From: Corynespora cassiicola
Lineage: Eukaryota; Ascomycota; Dothideomycetes; Pleosporales; Corynesporascaceae
Assembly: GCA_022059125.1 (NCBI GenBank)
Contig: JAEUWY010000020.1
Location: forward strand, 1,984,001-2,048,000
Direction of reading: 5' to 3'
Length of the DNA: 64,000 bases
Shown here: piece after piece, positions 22,388-31,918 of the stretch
How the letters are laid out: each line of letters opens with the position of its first letter
How positions within the stretch are numbered: position 1 is the stretch's first letter
The notes under the pieces: generated by a model
Told to the model about the DNA's origin: nothing
The model's database searches: none
What the model saw: the letters and a program-made list of their open reading frames with translations, nothing else
Translations under genes and position numbers: made by a program

Positions 22388-25300
22388 TTACGGGCCGGGA
22401 TATCCTATTTCTTCTCGGTTATCATCAATGATCCGACCATACCTATTTTTGTCAGTTGGTGCAATACGTCCACGTCTGCTGGTGAAAGAACTTACTCTAG
22501 GAGAAGTCTGAAAAACCAGGCCTCAAAGTCCACATTACGCAGGACTGTAGCCTGCCATTCTGTGCTCCTCTCTGCAATCTCTTGCGCTTTGCGCTCTCCG
22601 AGCGAGCCGCCATTGCCATCCTTTGTCTTGCCCTCGGCGATGGCGGCTTCGTTTTGATATCCGCCAAACCATCGTACCAGATCAAGGTGCTCATCACCGA
22701 TTAATGATAGCGGAACGTAATGAACCCAAGGTTTCAACCACTCCTGGTGCCACTCCCTAAACATGGCCATCTTGTATGTCAGACTGTTGCTTTTGAGGAA
22801 GGAATAAAAGCGACCCGAGAAAGCATTGCCATCCATGTCGAGCAAGTGCTTGTAGCCCCAGGCGTCTTGGCCATCAGCCCGCTCAACGATTTCAAAGAAC
22901 TCTTTCTGAGCGTCGCAGTCTCCTGGGTCGCACTGGCCAATGTGGCTAAATTTCACATCAACAAGTTCCTTGAAATCCTTCCTCTCGATCTCTTCGACTT
23001 TGAAATCAGGGCTTTCGTCTTTGCCCTTATTGATCAAGGCATTGACTTTGTCTAGAGCATTCAGGCGTCGGACGACGTGTTGTCGGTGTTGCCTTCGCCA
23101 CCCTCCATTACGACTGAAGCCACCAGTAGTCGATCCTCGCCAGTAGATGCTATTGTTCTTCACTTTCCAATCGGAATCGCGGTTCTTGTCATATCCGACT
23201 CGGCCGTCCCAATACCACGGGCTGGGATATAAGATGTCCTGGAAGCTCGAGATTTTAGACTGGGAGAAGATGGGTGTAAGCTCATGGGTGATGCTGAAAG
23301 CATTGGGCCGTTCGAAAAAACCAAACCTGGATGACAAGGACGGAGAGTTACAGATGTCGGAAAAAGCGGTGTGGTTGTAAACGTAGTTGAGTGGGCCTGC
23401 AGCATATGCTGTGAGGTTATCTGCGGCGTGCTCATCGTAATACCGAGCTGGACTGTTGATTGGACAGGACAGCCGCGCATGAGTCCAGGTCTGTTGATGA
23501 GCAAATCGGTTGAACTTGCTGGTCTTGACCTCCTCAAAACGCTTACCGTCGCTGACATCAGAGGGTCTGGAGGAGAAGGAGTTTCGCGGTGACTTGACCT
23601 TCATGGCGGCAGGTAGTGCCTCTTCTTGCGCCTTTGAAACAAGCAGAGAGAGCTCGTCATTGGGAACCACAACACGAGGCTCATCATGAATGTTGAAACC
23701 AAGATCCATGTCCGGAAGGTATTGCACGAACTCCTTCATCATACCCGTAGTGGCCTGTTGCTGCCATTCTTGGCCGCCTTCGACTTTGACAACGTTGCCG
23801 TCTCGAATCATGATCCCGACCAGGGCACTATCATCATGGCCCAAGGCCTGTCGTATACGAGTTCGAATAGTTTCAGGTTTGACAGCCCAGAAGGGTAATA
23901 GAGACTGAGTGATTGTGTCGAATTCGTCGATCAGCACGACGTTGTTGCGAACGGCAAACTCATACCACTTGTCGAAATGTGGGGGAGGCGCTATACCGTT
24001 TCGACGACGATATTCCTTGACTGCAGCCTCAAGGCTCTTCGACTGCGACTTTAGCAGGCTGTCGAACTCCTTCTCGGCTGTATCGATTAGTTGAGCGGCG
24101 GGATGCCCCTTCTTCAGGTCCATTGGAACGGGGTGGCGTGGCTTTTCTGGAGCAGAAACATGGAAAGTGGGCACACCGTTGGCTGAGAAATGGTAGCCTC
24201 CAGTAGTATATCGAAGTAGGAAAATCCCAATGGAAAGCGCGGTAATTCCGACAATGACGCGTCTGAGCCGTATAGAGCCCCGAATTTCGGCCCCAGGGGC
24301 AGAGGAAGATGCCGACAAAAAGAGAAGAGAAGCAGCCCCGCAAATGAATGTGAACCATGCACCAGAAAAGGAAGGAACTAGGTTCAACCTAGCGAACATG
24401 TACGAGAATAAAGAGAGAAACGAGATATGCACGGCGCTCTGCTGGGTAAGCTATGTGAGGTCAGCCAGTGTGATTCGTTGCAGGGACACGAACGTGGCCA
24501 AGACTTACTATGAGAAAGGTGAGGACGTTGATGATAACATTGGCACAGATGGTCAGCACGACCTGGAGTATAGTCTGGTGATAATACAAGGTCTTCCAGT
24601 CGCCCCGAAACTGCCTGTATATGGGCTCCCATGTTATGGCGTCGGGGCTGATGGCTGGCTCGACAAAATACATGGCCAGCCCGCACAGCAACGTCATGGC
24701 AGCAGCGACGTCACGTAGCGAGGCCAGCTGCTGCTCCTTCTTAGCGCCAACCAAGGAGCTGCGTCGCGAAAATGTGCCATTTGCAGACATGAACCCCCTT
24801 CTTCCCGTATCGGCATCATCTTTGGCGGACTTGAGGGCGCCCTCGAACAGGACCAGGCCCGCGGCGGCGAAGATGACGCTGCTCAAGCTCAGGGCAGCGG
24901 TGGACGTGGTGTTGTAGCGGGTTGCAAGGGCGGCGCAGGCGGAGACGGTGACGGTGGCCAGCAGCCTCAAAGATTTGGCAGGCGGCTTCTTCTCGGAGAC
25001 CGAGTCCGAGTCGTCGAGGAGGGCCATGGTCGGGAGGGCAACGTGTCTGGAGAAGAACTCGTTTTCGGCAGCGAGGGCAACGAAGATGGGGAGGAACCCC
25101 TGAAGCTGGGTCAGACGTATAGAGGCTACAATGCAAGGCACATACCTTTGTTGACCACACGCCGGGCTTGTCGCACGCAGCGCGGTCACACAGCTGGGCC
25201 AGGGCGAGGAAGCCGCCGGCCAGCCAGCTGGTGCCTCTGCTCCGGGCGCTGCCTGTGGGCCACAGGCCGGCACGAAAGGCGGTGGGGATCCATATCACAG

Positions 25301-25445
25301 CCCACGAAACAGCGGCGACGAGCAGCGAGTGGTGGACGGGCGTGTGGATCTGGGCGGCAGTCGCGAGCAGGACGAACAGCAGCGGCAGGGTGAGGTGGTT
25401 CTTTTTGCGCGCATAGTCGGCGATGGCAGCGACGGCCGGGTGCAT
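22388..25445 (-). CDS. Large membrane glycosyltransferase family 90 (CAP10/CAP59-like)
   Basis: GT90 enzymes transfer xylose, glucose or related sugars; Cryptococcus Cap10 and Cxt1 are relatives acting in the secretory pathway. Four exons (25146-25445, 24509-25099, 22496-24450, 22388-22442) encode 966 residues. The first 400 or so contain many hydrophobic helices (for example LTLPLLFVLLATAAQI and AAMTLLCGLAMYF), so the protein is polytopic, unlike the single-anchor animal POGLUTs. The catalytic half shows the GT90 pattern NNSIYWRGSTTGG, CDPGDC, YKHLLDMDGNAFSGRFYSFL and LTYKMAMFREWHQEWLKPWVHYVPL. I added a last small exon (22388-22442): the GTAAGT after LLLE is a donor and splicing gives LLLEYGRIIDDNRE, which fits the family end better than the immediate stop. 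Confidence 0.88.
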
Positions 25446-25760
25446 TGGAGCAGCGGGGGGCTAGCGCTCGTCGGTGGGCATGTCCCGGAATCGAAAAGGC
25501 GTGTAGATATGGAGCGTGTCGTGTTGGATTCGAGATGCGCTCGGACAGGAGCTGGAGATGATGTGGAAGGATGCCGCCCGGCCTTGGCGCGCTAATGACG
25601 CGATGGACGGGGCTCCTTGGGGACGCCTTGGGGGTGGCAACACGCCAGACAAGTGCTATTTGCGTCTCAGGAGCAGAGCAGATGGCTACGCCGCGCGATG
25701 AATCGTTGTGCGACCGGGTCTTTGGGCCCCATGTCTGGAGAGCATGGCCGCCGGTCCCTG

Positions 25761-25790
25761 CATCCCATCCATCCCATCCATCCCATCCAT
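25761..25790. repeat. (ATCCC)n-type short tandem repeat
   Basis: The unit CATCC/CATCCCATC repeats without interruption for about 30 bases, upstream of the GT90 gene. Confidence 0.7.
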
Positions 25791-27382
25791 GGCCCTAGTT
25801 ACACCACGTGCCGGTGGCGCAACGTGGAATGAAGCGCCTTCGGGGCCATGTGCCTGCTCTGGCTTGCCTCTTGTCTGCTCCGCTGGCCTGCCTTGAGCTC
25901 TTCGTTGAGCCCAATTGCACTCGGTGGAGCCACGGAGCCACGGAGCCATATATCGATGACGTATGCGTCCCTGGTCAGAACACAGTAAAGGGGCAGACGC
26001 CTGCAGGAGAAGGCGCCGTTCCCTCAAGCACAGAGGCCAGCCACCAAAACTCTGCACCTGTATTCCCAGCTTTGTCCATCAATCACCCAGTGGCACCGCC
26101 CGGCTTTGTGTGAGCGACTTGTCCTAGAGAGCCTGGGTAGCTCTAAAGGATATGAGCCTGCATATGCTGTCTGTGTGGCAAAACGTCCAAACGGTTGAGG
26201 CAACGCCATGTTGACTTTTTCTCAATTGGAGCCAGTCTCACCGAATCAGCCAGAAAACACCTGTCATGAGATGCCGAAATCTCCTATCTGGAAAAGCCCC
26301 TATCTGAAGATCTTCGCCTGGCAAATTTCCGCCCGCCGCTCGCTAACGCCCCGGCCCAGAAAAAGCAATGAGCACTCGGACCGGACGACAAACTACAGCT
26401 GGGTGTATAACAGCAACACGTCTTGGGTGAGCCGAGGGACTACAACAACGTGGTGATATAGCTGCTCTTTCTTGCCTAGTTTTGAGGCAGTGGCGATGCT
26501 GTCCATAATAGACTGATTGTGAGGGTGGAGACTATACCGCTTGACAGAGAGATGAGAAAAATGCAAACAAGATATTGATAGATGCATTAGTAGAAGGCAT
26601 GGTCTCAAAATAAAACAAAGACGGGAAGAGAGAATGCTCTTAAGTTTCAGAAGGTCGAGGCCATTGCAGCGGGAGGCATCTTGAGCGATGAGTCTTGATA
26701 TCCTTTACGGCCTGCATCTGACAAGTATTCAGACCTTGCACTGTATTCTTTTTTGTATAAATATGAAACGTCAGCGCTGTTGAACTAAAGTTGAGTGGCC
26801 GCTCCGACATTACAAGATGCTGTAGTAACTAACAAAGTCTTCTAAATCACCTAGTTTTGGCTGACACCTAATTCAAGTCTTGAGTCGCAAACAGGGCCAA
26901 TGACAATTTCCCAGACACCAAAAGGAAACAATCTCACCAAGAAACCAAACAGAATTTCGGTATCCATTCCTTCTCTTCAAGAGAATGCCCAAACTCTAAT
27001 CCATTCAACAAAGTCATCATGCATCTCGATATTTGAGAAGGCTCCATCCTAACACCAAAAAAAGTCTAACTAATACCGTGTGTGGAAAATGGTTGGAGAC
27101 TAGCCAGGCTTGGGCTCGCATTCACGTCAACCACCTTGATACGCTTTTAGATGAACATGCTAACAATAAGAACTAATTGAGGAATCAGACTTGTGAGTGC
27201 GACCATCTGCAGCCTGCTCATGGTCCCCTAAAGCGTGGTGAGATTGTGTGAAGGACGCACACTGTTTATAGAATAGAGATAATTAATAAAGCGCACCGGG
27301 GGAGCATGATTAACATAAGTACATCTATATCTACACTACCTACCGGTGGAAGAAAAAAAACAGGAGAATCTGGAATAACGGC

Positions 27383-27390
27383 AAAAAAAA
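27383..27390 (-). terminator. Pol III terminator of tRNA-Lys
   Basis: Eight T's on the minus strand, 18 bases past the mature 3' end, form a standard RNA polymerase III stop signal. Confidence 0.8.
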
Positions 27391-27408
27391 GAATGTTTGT
27401 GCTTTGAA

Positions 27409-27548
27409 AGCCCGATGCGGGGCTCGAACTGGTAATTGTTAGGATGAATTGTAACTTGTTGTTCAGGATGTTAAACGTACCCCGCAGCCTTGAGATAACC
27501 TCTTATGGTAGTAAGAGTCTCACGCTCTACCGATTGAGCTAACCAGGC
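27409..27548 (-). tRNA. tRNA-Lys(CUU) with two introns, one in the T arm
   Basis: The 140-nt gene folds to a 73-nt tRNA after removal of two introns. The acceptor stem GCCTGGT pairs with ATCGGGC (seven pairs, two G-U), and the discriminator is U73, as in yeast tRNA-Lys(CUU). The D arm GCTC/GAGC is perfect and includes an A box (TAGCTCAATCGG). The anticodon CUU is at 27513-27515. Intron 1 (27497-27511, 15 nt) is canonical, after A37, and its TAAGAG pairs with the anticodon loop CTCTTA. Intron 2 (27429-27480, 52 nt) lies exactly between nucleotides 53 and 54. It starts GTACGT, contains CCTAAC 10-15 bases from its end and finishes CCAG. With it removed, the T stem GCGGG/CCCGC is perfect and the loop is TTCGAGC. 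A T-run terminator follows. Confidence 0.92.
27429..27480 (-). other. Spliceosomal-type intron in the T arm of tRNA-Lys
   Basis: This 52-nt insertion has all three mRNA intron signals: donor GTACGT (the same donor as intron 1 of the eIF2-beta gene here), branch motif CTAAC, and acceptor CCAG. Its length matches protein-gene introns in the window (45-60 nt). It splits the tRNA between G53 and T54. Its final AG makes the downstream B box read AGTTCGAGCCC, one base from consensus. Splicing by the spliceosome is inferred. Confidence 0.8.
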
Positions 27549-28006
27549 TTGTTGCTCATTTGATGGAAGTTCATCAGTTTAAAAAATATAATATCGCAAC
27601 ATTGATGTCATGTCACTCAGCAATATTGCGCATCGCGCTTTGTGGGCTGAGATTCTCACATGTGGGGTTCTGGAAAGACACTAATGCATGATTGCGTAGC
27701 GATCCCAGCCTCTCCGGTTGGCCCGGTCTCAAGTTCAAGGCCAACACCACACAGCATACAAAATAGCACCATATTAACCCTCGTCTAGATATCATGTTGA
27801 TGTATTCATTGTACTGAGTATATGGTAGTCTAATCTCTGAATCCGCTGATAACCATAAATGACAAGCATTTCTTAGTCAATGCTCAGTGACTAAATTTTT
27901 CCAGAGCCTGATACCCATGTAAAACGCAGTCTATAGGCAATTCGCTTGCTTTCTTCCCTCAACAACCTTATCTCATTCAATGTCCAGGCTTTTATAGCGG
28001 CCGCCT
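27549..28006. other. Intergenic, upstream of tRNA-Lys
   Basis: This 458-base AT-rich stretch lies between the tRNA-Lys 5' end and the 3' end of the SnoaL-like gene. Nothing recognisable is present. Confidence 0.5.
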
Positions 28007-28537
28007 TTATTTCGACTGCAACTGCGCGCCAGTATCCTGTCCAGCGTCAGCGCACGTGAGAACCCAAAATACCATAACGAACTCACCAAATAAACTTGAT
28101 AAAAATCCATCTTGACTATCCCGTCAATCTTCACAAGATGTGCATAAGCCGCCCATTCGACGACATTTTCCCCTCCAGCCTTTAGTTCGTACTTGACTGT
28201 TCCGTGCAGCATGACCTCGTTGGCGTTCGGACCATACGGGAAGATCTTCAATGGCCGGTGCGCGCGACTAGCTACCTTCTCCCAAAGCCCTTTCCGCAGA
28301 CCGAGAATCTCTGTCCCACTTAATCAGTTTGTGTCGCTTGTGACATCGAGGAATTCACCCACCATCGGAGCCTTTCGCCCGCTTTGACGCCATCACCAGT
28401 GTCGCATCACTCGTAAATTGGTCCACATATCTGGAGTGGGCATCGGGAGTATCCGAAATGGCATAAAACTCTTCAAAGAACTTCTTGTAGGCGGGATCAA
28501 ATTCCACGGCGGGGTACTCGGATGCGTACGACGACAT
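28007..28537 (-). CDS. SnoaL-like / NTF2-fold small protein
   Basis: Three exons (28363-28537, 28087-28310, 28007-28036) encode 142 residues; the last exon codes for only nine residues (DTGAQLQSK). The pattern is that of a SnoaL-like (NTF2 cone-fold) protein: an N-terminal helix pair PAYKKFFEEFYAISDTPDAHSRYVDQF, a strand with DATLVMASKRAKG, a helix GLRKGLWEKVASRAHRP, then strands EVMLHGTVKYEL, VVEWAAYAHL and GIVKMDFYQVYL. Such fungal proteins may be cyclases, isomerases or ligand carriers, and most have no known function. Size is normal for the family. Introns of 62 and 50 nt are ordinary. Confidence 0.75.
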
Positions 28538-29125
28538 TTTGAAGGCTGTTGAACCGCAAAAGACAAGCGCCAGGACAACTTATAACTACAGGGACATGGT
28601 TATCTACTGTCGGCTTTGTAATTTGACGCAATGAAGCCGCATCGGATGCGGGATAGGTACCTCGGATAGGGTATTCGACCAGGGCTTATTAAGCGGATGG
28701 CGCTAGTGTTGGACTCGGAATTGAGAGGGGCTTTTCCGATACCACTTAACCCTAGGTCTAAAACCCTGACCATATCCATCTACAAACTTTGGTAGCAATA
28801 TAACTATGCTTTGCAAAGACTAAGATGTTGTGCTAGCGTAACCTCCCGCAAGATTGTTGGCGCAGGCTCTTTCTTTGGGACGCGCATCGCAAGGGTCGCT
28901 TTGAATCTGACAGACAACAGTTTTGGGCACTTGTGGAATTCGTTGCATTGGATTTTTTGCATTGAACATCCTAGCCTTACTATATCCCTTTCACCTATTT
29001 AAATATCAAAGCCTTCCTCGCCTATAAAATTACCAAAAATATATATTCAAAAACCTAGAATTATAAATATAGCCATCTTCATAAAAAGGAACGCTAAAAG
29101 ACTTTCAAAGGAAAGAAGTCAGCTT
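28538..29125. other. Intergenic, AT-rich on the right
   Basis: This stretch holds the SnoaL-like promoter and the 3' end of the next orphan gene. From about 28,980 it is very AT-rich. No gene is seen. Confidence 0.45.
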
Positions 29126-30171
29126 CTATAGCCAAAAACTGAACCAATCCTTCTTAGCGGGTTGCGAGTCTTCTACTCTGTAAAGATACTCATTGTTTTG
29201 GGGGCCATCCTGCATGTTAGCATCGACTAAAAACCAATCTTCATCATCGATTTCAAATCTTTCATGCGTAGTCTTTTTGGGAGAAGACCACCTAATTACC
29301 TCTAGGCCACTATCCTCGAATATCGTTGAACTGATTTTCCCAGCAGCCTCTTGGGCAATCCTATTAAGGACTTTGTTGATTACACCACTGCCCGAGTCGG
29401 ATTCGGTAGCCATTTCGTCGTCTTCACCATCAACTTCCGGCCTAAACCAATATTTAGTCCTATGAGCATATCTATACGTAATAGAAAACACTTACATTTG
29501 CTCCTTGTCTCGATCACGTCGCAAATCATTGAGCTCATTTCTGTTGTCCAACCAACCATTCTCCGGTGAGTTTATGCCGAAACGCTGTTCCTTGGCTTGA
29601 GGATTATATATCAAGATGTAAACCACGCCATCTGTAGGGTTGGCCCAGCGAGTCTTCCAATTTAGTACCTTGTTTTCGCCAAATATCTCCACGATATGCA
29701 TATATCCAACTAGCTATTGTCGGTTAGCGGAGTTGGTTCCCACTTACATACAAGACTTCACTTACTAACAGATGGTGGAGCGTTCTGTATGCCGGATGAT
29801 AAAAGTCTAGTAGACCATCCTCGCTAAAAAGATACTGATCGAAGAGGACATCGTAAAAGTTGTCCTTATTTGCACTTTGACAAAACTCGGGCCACCAGTT
29901 GTCCTTGATGAAAACTAGACCACGATGAACGAGGTGTTCATTCTTGAATTCCGAAGAGTAGTTTTTGATGGTGACAGTTTTCTCAGGTCGGTAGACATTC
30001 CTTGCATTGTCGCTATTGCGCCACTCTTCCTCAGTTCCCACCCGGCCATACCTACCATTCATTTTATCCATTGCACGTGCTTTCTTTGGATTAAACAGAA
30101 ACATTTGCATATAGATACTTCTCACTGTTGAAGGATCGGCTTAGCTGTCGATGTTTACGAATACGATACAT
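29126..30171 (-). CDS. Orphan protein, no family recognised
   Basis: My model has four exons (30126-30171, 29766-30079, 29496-29713, 29126-29459) and encodes 303 residues from an ATG at 30169-30171. Introns are 46, 52 and 35 nt. The first acceptor is weak (GAAAG) and the last intron is short, so the 5' end is tentative. Exons 2-4 carry convincing coding text: YRPEKTVTIKNYSSEFKNEH, FIKDNWWPEFCQSANKDNFY, GWLDNRNELNDLRRDRDKE and a C-terminal VIRWSSPKKTTHERFEID. There is no signal peptide, membrane helix or catalytic motif I recognise. The protein is acidic toward the C-terminus. It sits beside another orphan gene on the same strand in AT-rich DNA, so it may be lineage-specific. Confidence 0.5.
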
Positions 30172-30856
30172 ATAGCTAGACAAGGGCTGAGGTAGACATA
30201 TCACGAATTAAGTATGTGTGCAAAAAGGCAATAAAGAGACCTGAATTTCTGTACGATACGGAAGTTGTGAAGGGAACGGAACTTTTTTCTTTTGATGGGA
30301 ATAATTCGCGGACTTTGACAAGTAAAGATATTCGCCATGTGACCAGATTTTAAGGCTAGGCAGTAGCCAACAATGGGATCCCAATAACCAAAGAAAATTC
30401 CAGATCAATATCGCGGACCTCACTATATCTCATGTGATTATACTGTTGTTTGTGAAGTTGTTTCCCCTAAGAATCAAGCCACTACTTCACAAGGCACTGT
30501 ACGAGGACACATATATATAACTATACAACTTCACATGTTCCCACATTGTGAACGTCAAATTTGTATATTCTTCATATTCACGTATATATCATTAAATCTT
30601 ATTGACAACGATGCTCCAGACGTATAGACTCGAAAATAGAAGGCAAGTATTGCTCAGGTTGGTCACAAACTGACATTTAAAAATGACACGACATATGTGG
30701 CTCTTCTCATTAAATTATATTATCTTAACGATGAATCACTTAGCAAAGCCAATGACAAAATAATATCTAAGCCCTACTATTGATTATATCTTTCCTCCAA
30801 TAATCAGACGCGGTAGACATCCCCGACTCAATCGAAAAAAAAAACGCTGCAGTGCA
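30172..30856. other. Intergenic, AT-rich
   Basis: About 690 bases lie between two same-strand orphan genes. Two open frames start with GTG only and probably do not code. The region 30,480-30,780 is strongly AT-rich. Confidence 0.45.
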
Positions 30857-31900
30857 TTACTCAACCATCTGCCAAGCATCCTCCACAGTGTGGGCTCCTC
30901 GAGTGAAGTCCCTAACTGAGATATCCGTGGACCATTCTGGAAGCTCAAATCCAGTCGAGATGTCAATGGGGCACTCGATAAAATCGCCGGCGCATTCCTC
31001 TACGTCCACGACTCCAGTATCTATAACCAACTCGTAGGTCTTCTTGACAGGATTAGGGATCCACTTTGGCTTCATTTCTTTCAGCCTATTCTCTGTAGTA
31101 CATCTAGATTTAGGCCATGCGTCAGACAACTTCTGGTTCAACTGCAGCTGCCACCGCAAGTTTTCATGAGAGGGCATGACCTGCCATTCGCGACAAATAC
31201 CTTCATTTACGAGAGAGCGGCGTGCCTCTTTGCCAAGAGTGTAAACAAAGAGCCAACGTGTGCATTTGACTTCTTCATGAACGACTTCCTCAACAGGAGG
31301 ATAGGAATCCAGAAGCGCTTGGACGGTATCGCTGAGTTTATCCATGCTTCGGCTTAGTTTTATGTAGGAAGGGACCTTGACCTTTGGCACTAACGTATCA
31401 ACAATACGGTTATGGATTTCTACAACATCCTGACCTTCTAAAGCTCTGTTCAAGCTGTTGCTGATCCCATCGGCGGCAGCGTCTTTCACGCTACCAATAG
31501 TGCTCTTGGCATGTGGCAATTTCCAACTCATCTTGCTCATATAGGATTGAGTCGTTTTTGCTGGCTCCGATACGGCCCATTTCAAGTCATTTGCAACCGT
31601 ACCATTCACTTCAGAGGGGATTATATCTGTGCGGGGCGGAAACGTGACTGTGCTATCTCCAGAGTTACCGAAAAGTGGTGAATTCGAATCCTCATTGAAA
31701 GTGAGATTTGTCGAGGGCCAAGAATCCTTTGGCGGATTGGGTATCAATGGCGATGAGATGTTGCGTGACGGTGTGGGATTCGATGCAATTTGTGTGCGCC
31801 CTTGAGAATGGTATCTCTTGAGGGACTCTGCTCCGCATGAGGTGGACGTCGGCGACGAACTGTCTTTTAAATTTAGCGGGTTATGCTTTTTTGAGAACAT
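30857..31900 (-). CDS. Orphan protein, no family recognised
   Basis: A single open frame gives 347 residues from the first ATG (31898-31900; MFSKKHNPLNLKDSSS). The frame continues six codons upstream to an excellent acceptor (CTACCTTCCAG just before 31920), so a missing 5' exon is likely; a 50-codon frame with an ATG near 32,101-32,103 is a candidate. Residues 1-110 are Ser/Thr/Pro-rich and probably disordered. The middle includes KVKVPSYIKLSRSMDKLSD and VKCTRWLFVYTLGKEARRSL. The end has KKTYELVIDTGVVDVEECAG and PEWSTDISVRDFTRGAH. I recognise no domain. Coding texture is good and the frame has no internal breaks. Confidence 0.55.
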   Translation of the reverse strand: MFSKKHNPLNLKDSSSPTSTSCGAESLKRYHSQGRTQIASNPTPSRNISSPLIPNPPKDSWPSTNLTFNEDSNSPLFGNSGDSTVTFPPRTDIIPSEVNGTVANDLKWAVSEPAKTTQSYMSKMSWKLPHAKSTIGSVKDAAADGISNSLNRALEGQDVVEIHNRIVDTLVPKVKVPSYIKLSRSMDKLSDTVQALLDSYPPVEEVVHEEVKCTRWLFVYTLGKEARRSLVNEGICREWQVMPSHENLRWQLQLNQKLSDAWPKSRCTTENRLKEMKPKWIPNPVKKTYELVIDTGVVDVEECAGDFIECPIDISTGFELPEWSTDISVRDFTRGAHTVEDAWQMVE

Positions 31901-31918
31901 TTCAGTGGCAAACTTCAC

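Larger units (their letters stand above)
25446..27408. other. Intergenic, no supported gene
   Basis: About 2 kb lies between the GT90 start and the tRNA-Lys gene. The left third is GC-rich and includes a (CATCC)n tract at 25761-25790. From about 26,450 the DNA becomes AT-rich. Frames lack family motifs. The GT90 promoter must lie at the left. Confidence 0.45.

Noticed and set aside
22492..22500. Stop codon right after LLLE as the end of GT90
   Set aside because: The TAA lies inside a GTAAGT donor; splicing to 22442 gives a better family-like C-terminus.
27429..27480. T-arm insertion as an archaeal-style bulge-helix-bulge intron cut by tRNA endonuclease
   Set aside because: I could not draw a convincing bulge-helix-bulge at the 53/54 junctions in either tRNA, while donor, branch and acceptor signals of mRNA introns are present in both. 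Not fully excluded without folding and experiments.
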